Both the position numbers and the translations under genes were made by a program. From Polaromonas sp. (GTDB lineage: Bacteria > Pseudomonadota > Gammaproteobacteria > Burkholderiales > Burkholderiaceae_C): a stretch of 64,000 nucleotides of DNA. Shown here piece by piece: positions 18,752-27,824 of this stretch (positions are counted from its first letter, which is position 1; every line of letters starts with the position of its first letter). The stretch lies in assembly GCF_016185115.1 (NCBI RefSeq), contig NZ_JACPOF010000020.1:372001-436000 (forward strand), written 5' to 3'. The notes under the pieces are model-generated. The model did no database searches. It worked only from the letters and a program-made list of their open reading frames with translations, and was not told the DNA's origin.

Positions 18752-18785
18752 AAAGGAATGCGGCACGTGCCGCATTCCTTTTTTA
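18752..18785 (+). terminator. Rho-independent terminator after the ankyrin gene
   Basis: A perfect 30-base palindrome (18752-18781), left arm AAAGGAATGCGGCAC, runs into a T-rich tail. It ends the HbpS-like/ankyrin transcript about 55 bases after the stop and separates it from the cupin gene. Confidence 0.88.
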
Positions 18786-18811
18786 TTTATCACCCCGAGG
18801 AGACACACGAC

Positions 18812-19213
18812 ATGAAAATTAACAAACGTGCTTCAGCCATTGTTCTGGGCGGCCTGCTCACCGTTGCCGCCGGCACGCTGTTTGCGCAAGCTTCAGGCCT
18901 GACGCGCACCCTGGTCGGCAAGGCTGACGTGTCTGTGCCCGGCCGCGAAGCCGTGGTCGCCCGCGTGGAAGTTGCAGCAGGCGCCAAGGCCGGCCGCCAC
19001 ACCCACCCCGGTGATGAAATCAGCTATGTGATGGAAGGCGATGTCACCCTGCTGGTCGACGGCCAGCCGCCCAAACAGGTCAAGGCCGGTGAATCGTTTG
19101 TCGTGCCTGCCGGCGTGGTGCATGACGCCCACAACAACGGCAGTGCAGCCGTCAAGCTGGTCGGTGTGTACGTTGTTGAAAAGGGCAAGCCGCTGGCCAC
19201 ACCGGCGCCCTGA
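18812..19213 (+). CDS. Exported single-domain cupin protein
   Basis: A 133-residue protein with a signal peptide (LLTVAAGTLFAQA) and one cupin domain. The metal-site residues are visible: GRHTHPGDEISYVMEG provides two histidines and a glutamate (HxHxxxxE-like), and VVPAGVVHDAHNN provides the last histidine. It may bind a metal and a small ligand in the periplasm; the substrate is unknown. The ATG at 18812 has GAGGAG upstream; the longer frame runs through the preceding terminator and is rejected. Confidence 0.85.
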   Translation: MKINKRASAIVLGGLLTVAAGTLFAQASGLTRTLVGKADVSVPGREAVVARVEVAAGAKAGRHTHPGDEISYVMEGDVTLLVDGQPPKQVKAGESFVVPAGVVHDAHNNGSAAVKLVGVYVVEKGKPLATPAP

Positions 19214-19267
19214 TACCGTCTTTGCAAGTGCCAGCGCGGAACCGGCTTTGCCGGGCCGCAGATGGCG

Positions 19268-19300
19268 CCCCCCTGAGGGGGGAGGCGGCCGACAGGCCGC
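19268..19300. terminator. GC-rich double hairpin between convergent genes
   Basis: CCCCCC-TGA-GGGGGG (19268-19282) is followed by GCGGCC-GACA-GGCCGC (19285-19300). They lie in the 96-base gap between the ends of the cupin gene and tyrS. No T-run follows on either strand, so termination is likely but not certain. Confidence 0.5.
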
Positions 19301-19309
19301 TTCGGGGGG

Positions 19310-20542
19310 TTAGCTCAATTTGACTTTTGCGAACTTGCGCTTACCGACCTGAACCACATAGGTACCGGCATCGAGCTTCAGGGCCTTGTCGCTCACCACA
19401 CTTGAATCAACCCGCACGCCACCACCTTCGATGAGGCGCGTGGCTTCGCTGCCAGATGGCGCCAGGCCTGCGGCCTTGAGCAAGGCGCCTATGCCCAGCG
19501 GCGCGCCCGACACGCTGACCTCGGGAATCTCATCCGGCACGCCGCCCTTGCTGCGGTTGATGAAGTCCTGCTCTGCAGCATCGGCTGCTGATGCGCTGTG
19601 AAAGCGCGCAGTGATTTCCTTGGCCAGCGCCACCTTGGCGTCCTTGGGATTGCGGCCGCCCTCAACTTCTGCCTTCAGCGCGGCGATGTCGGCTTCGCTG
19701 CGGAAGGACAGCAGCGTGTACCACTTCCACATCAGCACGTCAGAGATGCTCAGCACCTTGGCGAACATGGTGTTGGCGTCTTCTGAAATACCGATGTAGT
19801 TGTTCTTGCTTTTGGACATCTTGTCGACGCCGTCCAGGCCTTCAAGCAGCGGCATGGTCAGGATGCACTGCGGCTCCTGGCCGTATTCGGCCTGCAGGTG
19901 GCGGCCCATGAGCAGGTTGAACTTCTGGTCGGTGCCGCCCAGCTCGAGGTCGCTTTTGAGTGCCACGGAGTCATAACCCTGCATGAGCGGGTACAAAAAC
20001 TCATGCACGCTGATGGGCGTGCCGGCCTTGTAGCGGTCATTGAAATCGTTGCGCTCCATCATGCGGGCGACGGTGTAGCGCGAGGCGAGCTGGATCATGC
20101 CGGTGGCGCCCAGCGGTTCGCACCATTCGCTGTTGTAGCGCAGCTCGGTCTTGCTGGGGTCCAGGATCTTGTCGGCCTGGGCGCGGTAGGTTTCGGCGTT
20201 GACCTTGATCTGCTCGGGCGTGAGCGGCGGGCGGGTGGTGTTGCGGCCCGATGGGTCGCCGATCAGGCTGGTGAAATCGCCGATCAAAAAGATGACGGTA
20301 TGGCCCAGGTCCTGCAGCTGACGCATCTTGTTCAGTACCACGGTGTGGCCGACGTGGATGTCCGGCGCGGTAGGGTCCAGCCCCAATTTGATGCGCAGCG
20401 GCACGCCCGTGGCTTCGGACTTTGCCAGCTTCTGGACCCAGTCCTCCTGCGGAATCAGCTCTTCGCAACCCCTCAAGGTCACTGCCAGGGCCATCTTTAC
20501 ACGGTCAGTGACGGGGTATTTTGTAACAAGCGCTTGATTCAT
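19310..20542 (-). CDS. tyrS: Tyrosyl-tRNA synthetase
   Basis: Class Ic aminoacyl-tRNA synthetase charging tRNA-Tyr. The HIGH-like motif is HVGH in [14 protein letters not shown], the KMSKS motif is DKMSKSKNN, and an S4 RNA-binding domain occupies the C-terminal 70 residues ([16 protein letters not shown]). The length of 410 residues and the motif order fit the TyrRS type with a C-terminal S4 domain. It is divergent from the M23 peptidase gene, with 236 bases between them. Confidence 0.97.
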   Translation of the reverse strand: MNQALVTKYPVTDRVKMALAVTLRGCEELIPQEDWVQKLAKSEATGVPLRIKLGLDPTAPDIHVGHTVVLNKMRQLQDLGHTVIFLIGDFTSLIGDPSGRNTTRPPLTPEQIKVNAETYRAQADKILDPSKTELRYNSEWCEPLGATGMIQLASRYTVARMMERNDFNDRYKAGTPISVHEFLYPLMQGYDSVALKSDLELGGTDQKFNLLMGRHLQAEYGQEPQCILTMPLLEGLDGVDKMSKSKNNYIGISEDANTMFAKVLSISDVLMWKWYTLLSFRSEADIAALKAEVEGGRNPKDAKVALAKEITARFHSASAADAAEQDFINRSKGGVPDEIPEVSVSGAPLGIGALLKAAGLAPSGSEATRLIEGGGVRVDSSVVSDKALKLDAGTYVVQVGKRKFAKVKLS

Positions 20543-20778
20543 AAGGGTTTTTCACATGTCGGGGTGTTGTCTGACAGATATACTGGCATCCGTCTTGTGT
20601 CAGTGCACCATTTTAGTTGGCCTGCAAATTGCTGATCCAGACCAGAACGTTTGAGTCCGGTTGATAAAAGTCCCATGCCGCATGCCCAAAGGGTTTGTGG
20701 GTGGTCACCGATTCCTGATATCGCAGCCTGCAGGCCGTTTTTCGGTGGCAGCCTGCACTTTAGCTGGAAGTTTTTGTT

Positions 20779-22143
20779 TTGCGCCTGACCACTCCCAAGC
20801 AAGTTGTTCTTTCTGTCGCCGCCAGCCTGCGCCGCCACCCCAAACGAATCACCACCAGCCTTGCAGTCCTGCTGCTGGGCACCGGCGTCACCGCCTTCGG
20901 TGTTGCGCCCCTCGCGCCCGATGCGTCCGACCTGCCGATTCGCCAGGTGCTGGAAGCCGTGCAGCCCCTGCCGACCCAGGGCCAGACCGACGTGCTGGCT
21001 GATTTCCGCTTCAAGCTCTTTCGCACCGACAGCACCCGCAGCAGCGACAGCTTTGACTCCCTGCTCAAGCGCCTGAATGTTGACGATGCGGCCGCAGCCG
21101 CCTTCTTGCGCAACGATGCCAATGCGCGCCTGGTGCTGATGGGCCGCCCGGGCAAGAACGTCACTGTTGAAGCCACTGACAACCAGCAACTGCACAAGCT
21201 GACCATGCGCTGGCCGACCGACGATGAAACCATGTTCAAGCGCCTGGTGGTTCAGCGCGATGCAGCCGGTTTCACCTCACGCGTTGAAACGGCGCCTTAC
21301 GTCGCTACCTCGCGTCTGGCCAGCGGCGCCATTCAGTCATCGCTGTTTGCAGCTACCGACGAAGCACGCATTCCCGACGGTGTGGCCGTGCAGATGGCTG
21401 AAATTTTCTCGGGCGACATCGATTTCCGCCGCGCGCTGCGCAAAGGTGACCGCTTCAACGTCGTTTATGAAACGCTGGAAGCCGACGGCGAAGCACTGCG
21501 CACCGGCCGCGTGCTGTCTGCTGAGTTCGTCAACGCAGGCAAGGCCTTCCAGGCGATGTGGTTCCAGCCACCGGGCACAGACAACACGGGCGCTGCGAAC
21601 AAGGGCGGTTACTACACACTCGACGGCCAGAGCCTGCGCCGCGCCTTCCTGAGCTCGCCAGTCGAGTTCTCGCGCGTCAGCAGCGGTTTCTCGATGCGCT
21701 TTCACCCCATACTGCAGAAATGGCGCGCCCACCTGGGTACCGATTTTGCAGCCCCCACCGGCACACCCGCACGCGCTGTGGGTGACGGTGTGGTCGAATT
21801 CTCGGGCGTGCAGAACGGCTATGGCAATGTAGTTTTCGTCAAGCACCGAAATGGCCAGGAGACGGTTTACGCCCACCTGAGCAAACTCATGGTGCAGCGC
21901 GGCCAGAACGTCAGCCAGGGCCAGACCATTGGCCTGGTGGGCTCGACCGGCTGGGCGACCGGCCCGCACCTGCATTTTGAAGTGCGCGTCAACGGCACCC
22001 AGCACGACCCCATGACCATCGCAAAACAGAGCGAGACGATTCCGGTATCCCCGGCCGCCATGCCTTTGTTCAAGCAACTGGCTGCATCTGTCAAAACCGA
22101 ACTGCAGGCTGCGACCACCATCGGCCAGACCCGCGCAGAATAA
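20779..22143 (+). CDS. M23 (LytM) family murein endopeptidase
   Basis: A 454-residue membrane-anchored peptidoglycan hydrolase. One N-terminal hydrophobic segment (about residues 25-45) is followed by an OapA/SH3-like region and a C-terminal LytM domain. The zinc site is complete: HLGTDF gives the first His and Asp, and GPHLHFEV gives the HxH pair. The overall plan resembles MepM/YebA, which cleaves stem-peptide cross-links for wall growth. The start is probably a TTG at 20779 with GGAAG eight bases upstream; no ATG lies nearby. anmK follows after a strong terminator, giving a murein cleavage/recycling neighbourhood. Confidence 0.9.
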   Translation: MRLTTPKQVVLSVAASLRRHPKRITTSLAVLLLGTGVTAFGVAPLAPDASDLPIRQVLEAVQPLPTQGQTDVLADFRFKLFRTDSTRSSDSFDSLLKRLNVDDAAAAAFLRNDANARLVLMGRPGKNVTVEATDNQQLHKLTMRWPTDDETMFKRLVVQRDAAGFTSRVETAPYVATSRLASGAIQSSLFAATDEARIPDGVAVQMAEIFSGDIDFRRALRKGDRFNVVYETLEADGEALRTGRVLSAEFVNAGKAFQAMWFQPPGTDNTGAANKGGYYTLDGQSLRRAFLSSPVEFSRVSSGFSMRFHPILQKWRAHLGTDFAAPTGTPARAVGDGVVEFSGVQNGYGNVVFVKHRNGQETVYAHLSKLMVQRGQNVSQGQTIGLVGSTGWATGPHLHFEVRVNGTQHDPMTIAKQSETIPVSPAAMPLFKQLAASVKTELQAATTIGQTRAE

Positions 22144-22156
22144 GCAGGTAAATGCC

Positions 22157-22192
22157 CATAAAAAATGCGTCCTGAGGGGCGCATTTTTTATG
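22157..22192 (+). terminator. Rho-independent terminator after the M23 peptidase gene
   Basis: A perfect 13-base stem, left arm CATAAAAAATGCG (22157-22169) with its complement at 22180-22192, has a ten-base loop and a T6 run inside the right arm. It lies 13 bases after the stop codon. The A/T symmetry would let it work on both strands. Confidence 0.85.
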
Positions 22193-22219
22193 GCCTGATC
22201 ACTCGGGCAAAATAACCTG

Positions 22220-23323
22220 ATGCCTGATCTTTATATCGGCCTGATGTCAGGCACTTCCCTGGATGGCGCTGATGGCGTGCTGGCCGATTTTTCAGACGGC
22301 AAACTGAAGGTCATTGCGGCATTCAGTGAAGCATTCAGCGACAGCTTTCGGGCTGAACTGCTAGCGCTCAATTCACCTGCGGGCAACGAACTGCACCGCG
22401 CGGCAATGGTTGGCAATGAGCTGGCAAAGGTCTACGCCAAAGTGGCCAATGCACTCAAGGTAAAGGCATCGGGACCCGTAACGGCCATAGGCGCGCACGG
22501 GCAGACTGTCAGGCACCAGCCGCAAAAAGATACCGGTTACACCATACAGCTCAACAACCCTGCGCTGCTTGTTGAACTCACCGGCATTGATGTGGTGGCA
22601 GATTTCCGCAGCCGCGACGTGGCCGCAGGTGGCCAGGGCGCACCGCTGGTGCCTGCGTTTCACCAGGCCATGTTTGGGGGTGCCGACAGCACGGTCGCCG
22701 TCATGAATGTGGGAGGCATCTCCAACATCAGCGTGTTGCCGCCTTCAGGCAGCACCACGCCAGTCATTGGTTTTGACTGTGGCCCCGGCAACGCGCTCAT
22801 GGATGCCTGGTGCCAGCAGCACACGGGCAAGCCTTTTGACGAAGGCGGCGCGTGGGCTGCAAGCGGCAAGGTGGTCAAGGGCCTGCTCGAAAGTTTACTC
22901 AGCGAACCCTACCTGCAACTGCCTCCACCCAAAAGCACAGGGCGGGACCTGTTCAGCATGCATTGGCTGGCGAGCAAGCTGGCGGCATATTCGTCAGAGC
23001 GGCCTGAAGACATACAGAACGCATTGACCGAATTCACCGCACGCGCATGCATTGCAGCCGTCAGCGAATACGCCAAAGACAGCGCAGAGCTATTAGTGTG
23101 TGGCGGCGGTGCGTTCAACACGCACCTGATGCATCGCCTGCAGGCCGGGCTGCCGGCGATGCGTGTGTCATCTTCGGAATCACGCGGCCTGCCGCCCCTG
23201 CAGGTTGAAGCGGCAGCCTTCGCATGGCTGGCACGACAGGCGATTCATCGCGAACCAGGAAATCTCGCCAGCGTGACGGGGGCTGCAGGCCCGCGCATTC
23301 TGGGCGCCATCTACCCAGCCTAG
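22220..23323 (+). CDS. anmK: Anhydro-N-acetylmuramic acid kinase
   Basis: Phosphorylates and opens the 1,6-anhydro ring of anhydroMurNAc during cell-wall recycling. The N-terminal YIGLMSGTSLDGADGVL is the family signature; AIGAHGQTVRHQP and FDCGPGNALMDAW are further conserved blocks of this acetate/sugar-kinase fold. The length of 367 residues is normal. Its stop directly abuts the stop of the convergent MFS gene with no gap. Confidence 0.96.
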   Translation: MPDLYIGLMSGTSLDGADGVLADFSDGKLKVIAAFSEAFSDSFRAELLALNSPAGNELHRAAMVGNELAKVYAKVANALKVKASGPVTAIGAHGQTVRHQPQKDTGYTIQLNNPALLVELTGIDVVADFRSRDVAAGGQGAPLVPAFHQAMFGGADSTVAVMNVGGISNISVLPPSGSTTPVIGFDCGPGNALMDAWCQQHTGKPFDEGGAWAASGKVVKGLLESLLSEPYLQLPPPKSTGRDLFSMHWLASKLAAYSSERPEDIQNALTEFTARACIAAVSEYAKDSAELLVCGGGAFNTHLMHRLQAGLPAMRVSSSESRGLPPLQVEAAAFAWLARQAIHREPGNLASVTGAAGPRILGAIYPA

Positions 23324-24763
23324 CTATCCCTGCCCGGAGGCTTCGGTCGATTCAGCTTTCTTGACCACGCGTACGGCAGGCGACAGTTGCCAGAAGATGG
23401 CCGCTGATGCCAGCGTGATGAGTCCCATGGTCACAAACGTCGCCTGAAAGGCGTACAGGACCTGTGTCGATTCACCACTGCCAAAATAACCCGTGAACCC
23501 GGCCAGCACGGCGCCCGCTGCGGCCACGCCCATGCTCATTGCCAGCATCTGCACCATGGACAGCAGGCTGTTGCCGCTGCTGGCCATATGGGGTTCGAGG
23601 TCACGCAGGGTCACCGTGTTCATGGCCGTGAACTGCATGGAGTTGACAGCACCAAACACTGCCAGCTGCGCGATGTGAAGCCACAGTGGCTGCGATGGCG
23701 TGATGAATGCAAAACTTGCCATCGTGACACCCACCAGCGCCGTGTTGGTCACCAGCACCCTGCGGTAACCGTAGCGCGTGATGAGCGGCGTGGTGACACG
23801 TTTGACCAGCATGCCGGCAACGGCCACGGGAATCATCATCATGCCGGCGCGGAACGGCGAGAAGTTGAGGCTGACCTGCAGCAGCAGCGGCACCAGAAAG
23901 GGCATGCACGAGCTGCCCAGGCGCGAGAACAGGTTGCCCAACAAGCCGATGCTGAGAGTGGGGATTGAAAACAGTTTGGGCGAAAAAAGCGGGTCTGGCC
24001 GCTTGGTCGCATGCAGCCAATAGGCCGTCAGGCTGGCCATGCCGAAAACCAGCAGCACCAGCACACTCACCTGCTTCAGCCCCAGCCCCGATACGCCATC
24101 GACTGCCAGCGACACCGTGACCATACCAAACGCCAGAAACAGATAGCCGGTGATGTCAAAGCGCGGCATGTTGGTGCGCGGGTTGTGCTGCATGTAAAAC
24201 AGCGTGGCAACGGCACCGATCAGGCCAACCGGGATGTTGATCAGGAACACCCAGTGCCACGTGGCCACTTCCACCAGCCAGCCGCCCAGCGTAGGCCCCA
24301 CCAGCGGGCCGACGAGGCCGGGAATTGCAATAAAGCTCATGGCCTGCAGGAAGCGCTCCCGCGGATAGGCCCTCAGCACGGCAAGCCGGCCGACCGGCAT
24401 GAGAAATGCGCCGCCAGCCCCCTGAAGCACACGCGCCATCACCAGCTGGTCGACGTTGCGCGCCAAGGCGCAGGCGATGGAGCCCAGCACAAACAGCGTG
24501 ATGGACGCGACGTAGACACGCCGCGTGCCGAAGCGGTCGGCGATCCAGCCCGAGGCCGGTATCAGCATGGCCATGGTCAATGAATAAGCGACGACTACCG
24601 ACTGCATGCGCAGCGGGCTTTCGCCAAAACTGCGCGCCATGGCCGGCAGTGCCGTGTTGACGATGGTGGCATCCAGCGTCTGCATGAAAAAACCTATGGC
24701 CACCAGCCACAGCAGCATGCGCAGGGATTTTTCTTCGCTCGGCGAAACGGGTTTGATCAGCAT
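23324..24763 (-). CDS. DHA2-type (EmrB/QacA, MdtD-like) MFS drug efflux transporter
   Basis: A 479-residue inner-membrane proton antiporter with about 14 transmembrane segments. MQTLDATIVNTALPAM in helix 1 is the DHA2 signature, GWIADRFGTRRVY is the loop 2-3 motif, and PLVGPTLGGWLVE is the motif C antiporter block. It resembles the putative multidrug pump MdtD. No membrane-fusion partner is adjacent. A terminator separates it from erpA upstream, so it has its own promoter. Its substrate cannot be stated. Confidence 0.9.
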   Translation of the reverse strand: MLIKPVSPSEEKSLRMLLWLVAIGFFMQTLDATIVNTALPAMARSFGESPLRMQSVVVAYSLTMAMLIPASGWIADRFGTRRVYVASITLFVLGSIACALARNVDQLVMARVLQGAGGAFLMPVGRLAVLRAYPRERFLQAMSFIAIPGLVGPLVGPTLGGWLVEVATWHWVFLINIPVGLIGAVATLFYMQHNPRTNMPRFDITGYLFLAFGMVTVSLAVDGVSGLGLKQVSVLVLLVFGMASLTAYWLHATKRPDPLFSPKLFSIPTLSIGLLGNLFSRLGSSCMPFLVPLLLQVSLNFSPFRAGMMMIPVAVAGMLVKRVTTPLITRYGYRRVLVTNTALVGVTMASFAFITPSQPLWLHIAQLAVFGAVNSMQFTAMNTVTLRDLEPHMASSGNSLLSMVQMLAMSMGVAAAGAVLAGFTGYFGSGESTQVLYAFQATFVTMGLITLASAAIFWQLSPAVRVVKKAESTEASGQG

Positions 24764-24787
24764 GAACTTTTACAGGGTCTGAAAGCA

Positions 24788-24812
24788 AAAAGCCGCCTCA
24801 GGGGCGGCTTTT
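24788..24812 (-). terminator. Terminator after erpA
   Basis: A ten-base perfect stem, AAAAGCCGCC (24788-24797) with GGCGGCTTTT (24803-24812), has a five-base loop. On the minus strand it ends in TTTTT and lies 22 bases past the erpA stop, before the MFS gene. Confidence 0.85.
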
Positions 24813-24834
24813 AAAAGCAGGTAGGGGCCAGTCC

Positions 24835-25200
24835 TCAGGCAGAGAAGCTGGAGCCGCAACCGCAGGTGCTGGTGGCGTTGGGGTTCTTGATCACGAACTG
24901 GGCGCCTTCGAGGTCGTCCTTGTAATCAATCTCGGCGCCAACCAGGTACTGGTAGCTCATGGCATCGATCAACAGCGACACACCGTTTTTGGTCATGGTG
25001 GTGTCGTCCTCGTTGGTGATTTCATCAAAGGTGAAACCATACTGGAAGCCGGAGCAACCGCCGCCCTGAACAAACACGCGCAGCTTCAGGTCCGGATTGC
25101 CTTCTTCGGCGATCAGGTCCGCCACCTTGGCCGCTGCGCTGTCAGTGAAGACAAACGGTGAAGGCATTTCGGTCTGGATATTTTCAGCAACTGCGCTCAT
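24835..25200 (-). CDS. erpA: Iron-sulfur cluster insertion protein ErpA (A-type carrier)
   Basis: A 121-residue A-type carrier delivering Fe-S clusters to target enzymes. The three conserved cysteines are C49 ([11 protein letters not shown]), C113 and C115 (TCGCGSSF). The [25 protein letters not shown] opening matches ErpA better than IscA. It is a single-gene transcript with its own terminator. Confidence 0.94.
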   Translation of the reverse strand: MSAVAENIQTEMPSPFVFTDSAAAKVADLIAEEGNPDLKLRVFVQGGGCSGFQYGFTFDEITNEDDTTMTKNGVSLLIDAMSYQYLVGAEIDYKDDLEGAQFVIKNPNATSTCGCGSSFSA

Positions 25201-25333
25201 GTGGAACTCCGTATTCAGGGCTTGAAGAGTAATAGTACAGCAAATTGATCAACCATACCGGCCTCATGCCTTCATGCCAACCCGCTCACCGCGGGCACAG
25301 GCATGTTGGTACTTACTCCCTGCTTCTGGAGCA

Positions 25334-25756
25334 TCAGCCGGCTATTGCCAATGGCGGGTTGGTATTGTCTGCGGCAAGCGTGAGCAGGGGTTTTTCTTCC
25401 ATGCCCTGGCTGGTAGGTCGCAACTGACCAAAGATGACCGCGCCCTGGTGCATTTCGAGCGCCTTGTAGGATACGTCTCCCTGAATACTGGCCTTGGGCT
25501 GCAATTCCAGCAGTTCAGATGCATGAACAGGGCCCAGCACCTTGCCGTTGATGATGACGTGGTCGGCATGGATGCGGCCCGTCACGCTGGCCGACTCACT
25601 GATCACCAGAATGCTGGACGAGCCTTCAGCCGCACAGATGTCGCCCACCACATCGCCGTCAATGCGCAAACCGTCGGTGAATCTCAGATTACCTTCGATG
25701 GCAGTACCCTGCGCGATAAGGCTTTTGATGGGAGGCTGCTTTTTCTTGCCGAACAT
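25334..25756 (-). CDS. Bactofilin
   Basis: A polymer-forming cytoskeletal protein of about 140 residues, with a short hydrophilic N-terminus (FGKKKQPPIKSLIAQGTAI) and a central beta-helix of repeated strands such as GLRIDGDVVGDICAAEG and VTGRIHADHVIINGKVLGPV. Bactofilins assemble without nucleotide and organise wall enzymes or cell shape. The ATG at 25756 is preferred because AGGA lies nine bases upstream; the ATG at 25765 is too close to it. It follows the DUF6776-like gene with a 26-base gap, a common pairing in betaproteobacteria. Confidence 0.93.
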   Translation of the reverse strand: MFGKKKQPPIKSLIAQGTAIEGNLRFTDGLRIDGDVVGDICAAEGSSSILVISESASVTGRIHADHVIINGKVLGPVHASELLELQPKASIQGDVSYKALEMHQGAVIFGQLRPTSQGMEEKPLLTLAADNTNPPLAIAG

Positions 25757-25782
25757 GTGCGTCATTCCTGTAAGTAAAGAAG

Positions 25783-26493
25783 CTATTTCAGCTTGAAGGT
25801 TTGCACGGAACGGGTGGCCGTTCCCTCTAAAACCTTCGCTGTAACAGTTTGTACCACGGCTTGCGGGGGCAAATCCAGAACCCCCTCAACCCGCCGGTAC
25901 TGTTTGAGTTGCAAGACCTGTGCCCCGCCCGGCAGGGTGGTCGTCCAGGCTTTGCCGGAAAGCGTTCCATTCACGGTCATCTCCAGCTTGCCCTTGAATT
26001 CTGCCGCGCCCTTGACCGGCTGAATCACCAAAACCTGCCATTTGAGCTGGGAACCCGAGACCATTTCAGCCTGCAGACTGCGGATGGACACGCCATCTGC
26101 ACCACTCGCGGGCAGCAATTTCTCGAAAAAACCCAGATCATCCCGCAACAAGAGGTTGTCAGCTTCGAGTTGGCGGATCTGGGCCGCCATTTTCTCCTGG
26201 GCGGCTTTTTCTGCCGTCAGCAGGCTGCCTGACGTGTTCGCGATGGACTGGGCCTTGTCGCGGTCCGAACGCAAGGCCTGCACCTCGGCGCGCAGGGTTT
26301 GCAACTCCTGCTTGGCATTGGTGTCCAGGCCGGCGATGCCCTTGCCGAATTCAAATGCCCAGAGCGCCACTGCGGCTGAAAAGCCCAGCATGACGGCGCC
26401 CAGCAGCCAGCGCAGGGGCCAGGGCAAGGCGCTGCGTACAGACATGCGGGGGGAACTGATGGTGAGGCGGCGGCGAAAGAGGCGGAATTTCAA
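25783..26493 (-). CDS. DUF6776-like single-pass membrane protein
   Basis: A 236-residue protein with one transmembrane helix at about residues 28-47 (WLLGAVMLGFSAAVALWAF), a periplasmic coiled coil at about 55-115 (KQELQTLRAEVQALRSDRDK onward), and a beta-rich C-terminal domain. I believe it belongs to the DUF6776 group found beside bactofilin genes; its function is unknown, and a role with bactofilin in envelope organisation is inference. The start is a TTG at 26493; an ATG at 26445 is an alternative, but the residues between (KFRLFRRRLTISSPR) look like a conserved cytoplasmic tail. Confidence 0.72.
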   Translation of the reverse strand: MKFRLFRRRLTISSPRMSVRSALPWPLRWLLGAVMLGFSAAVALWAFEFGKGIAGLDTNAKQELQTLRAEVQALRSDRDKAQSIANTSGSLLTAEKAAQEKMAAQIRQLEADNLLLRDDLGFFEKLLPASGADGVSIRSLQAEMVSGSQLKWQVLVIQPVKGAAEFKGKLEMTVNGTLSGKAWTTTLPGGAQVLQLKQYRRVEGVLDLPPQAVVQTVTAKVLEGTATRSVQTFKLK

Positions 26494-26632
26494 AAGACGT
26501 TCTGCGTTTTTTCAAAGGAAAGGCATTGTGCACGCAAACCGGGCGCCGTCCGGAAAATTGGGACGTAAAGCGTCGTAACTGTTTGCACTCACTTACATTC
26601 TGAGGCTCAAACAACCTCAATTGATGCCCAAT

Positions 26633-26669
26633 AAAAAAAGCCGCCAGGCAAAACCGTGGCGGCTTTTTT
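26633..26669 (-). terminator. Terminator after rplM-rpsI
   Basis: A 13-base stem (26633-26646 region with 26657-26669) includes GCCGCCA/TGGCGGC and A/T runs at both ends, giving a T6 tail on either strand. It lies about 20 bases past the rpsI stop. Confidence 0.88.
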
Positions 26670-26690
26670 GCAGCAGGGCTGCAAGCGGGA

Positions 26691-27083
26691 TTAACGCTTG
26701 CTGAACTGCTTGCGGCGGCGTGCTGAACGGAAACCGACCTTTTTACGTTCGACTTCACGGGCATCACGGGTCACAAAACCAGCCTGGCTCAGGGCCGGCT
26801 TGAGTGTGGTGTCATAGTCGATCAGCGCACGGGTGATGCCGTGGCGGATCGCACCGGCCTGGCCGGACTCGCCGCCGCCGTGGACGTTGACCATGATGTC
26901 AAACGTCTCGACGTGGTTCGTCAGGAACAGGGGCTGGCGGCAGATCATGATCGAGGTCTCGCGACCGAAGAACACCTGGATGTCACGGTCATTGATCGTG
27001 ATCTTGCCAGTGCCTTTTTTGATGAACACGCGGGCGACGCTTGATTTGCGGCGGCCGGTGCCGTTGTTCCAATCACCAATCAT
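26691..27083 (-). CDS. rpsI: 30S ribosomal protein S9
   Basis: A 130-residue ribosomal protein of the small-subunit head whose C-terminal tail reaches the P-site t[19 protein letters not shown] and the basic C-terminus [14 protein letters not shown] ending in SKR are diagnostic. Its ATG overlaps the rplM stop by four bases, the usual L13-S9 operon arrangement. Confidence 0.98.
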   Translation of the reverse strand: MIGDWNNGTGRRKSSVARVFIKKGTGKITINDRDIQVFFGRETSIMICRQPLFLTNHVETFDIMVNVHGGGESGQAGAIRHGITRALIDYDTTLKPALSQAGFVTRDAREVERKKVGFRSARRRKQFSKR

Positions 27084-27547
27084 TTGGCCGACTCCTTGAC
27101 TGCATTGGCAGACATGCCTGCAATTTCCAGCACTTTGGGCTGTTGGGCGGTATGCGGATGCTCAGCACCACCGTACACCTTGAGTTTCTTGATCATGGCG
27201 TAACCGAGCGGGCCCTTGGGCAGCATGCCCTTGACGGCTTTTTCCAGGGCGCGGCCTGGGTGCTTGGCCTGCATGTCGCGGAAATTGGTGGCAGTGATGC
27301 CGCCTGGATAACCGGAATGGCGATAGTAGATCTTGTCGAGCGGCTTGGCGCCGGTGACACGCAGCTGGGCTGCGTTGATGATGACGATGAAGTCACCGGT
27401 ATCGACGTGAGGCGTATAAATGGCCTTGTGTTTGCCGCGCAAACGGAGAGCAACTTCGCTGGCTACTCGTCCGAGGACCTTGTCGGTCGCGTCAATCACA
27501 AACCACTCGTGCGTCACGTCAGCGGGTTTTGCGCTGAACGTTTTCAT
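27080..27547 (-). CDS. rplM: 50S ribosomal protein L13
   Basis: Large-subunit assembly protein. [19 protein letters not shown] and [20 protein letters not shown] are conserved. The protein is 155 residues, about 13 longer than E. coli L13 because of a C-terminal tail ([14 protein letters not shown]) that ends within the rpsI start. I use the ATG at 27547; the much longer open frame upstream crosses the leader. The 277 bases to rlmJ on the other strand form a divergent promoter region with no other feature I can support. Confidence 0.97.
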   Translation of the reverse strand: MKTFSAKPADVTHEWFVIDATDKVLGRVASEVALRLRGKHKAIYTPHVDTGDFIVIINAAQLRVTGAKPLDKIYYRHSGYPGGITATNFRDMQAKHPGRALEKAVKGMLPKGPLGYAMIKKLKVYGGAEHPHTAQQPKVLEIAGMSANAVKESAK

Positions 27548-27824
27548 GAGTTTTCTCTTTAAAGAAGGTTTGGCGGGTTCTTTTCTACGGTCGGCGTTCT
27601 TCTGTTGAGAACCTCTTAGGTAGGAATTTTCGGCAAGGAAGGCAAATAAAGGCCGTCCTGGCCATCTTCGCCGCGGAACCACATATGCGCTGCGAAGCCC
27701 TCGATTATATGAAATATCGACCGGGTTGGTCAATTTCCGTTTTTTGGGCCAAAACACGGGCAAATGCCGGTTTTGGCACCACTGGCAGGTGCCCGGGCAG
27801 GCTTCAAGCAGGTACCATCAAGCC

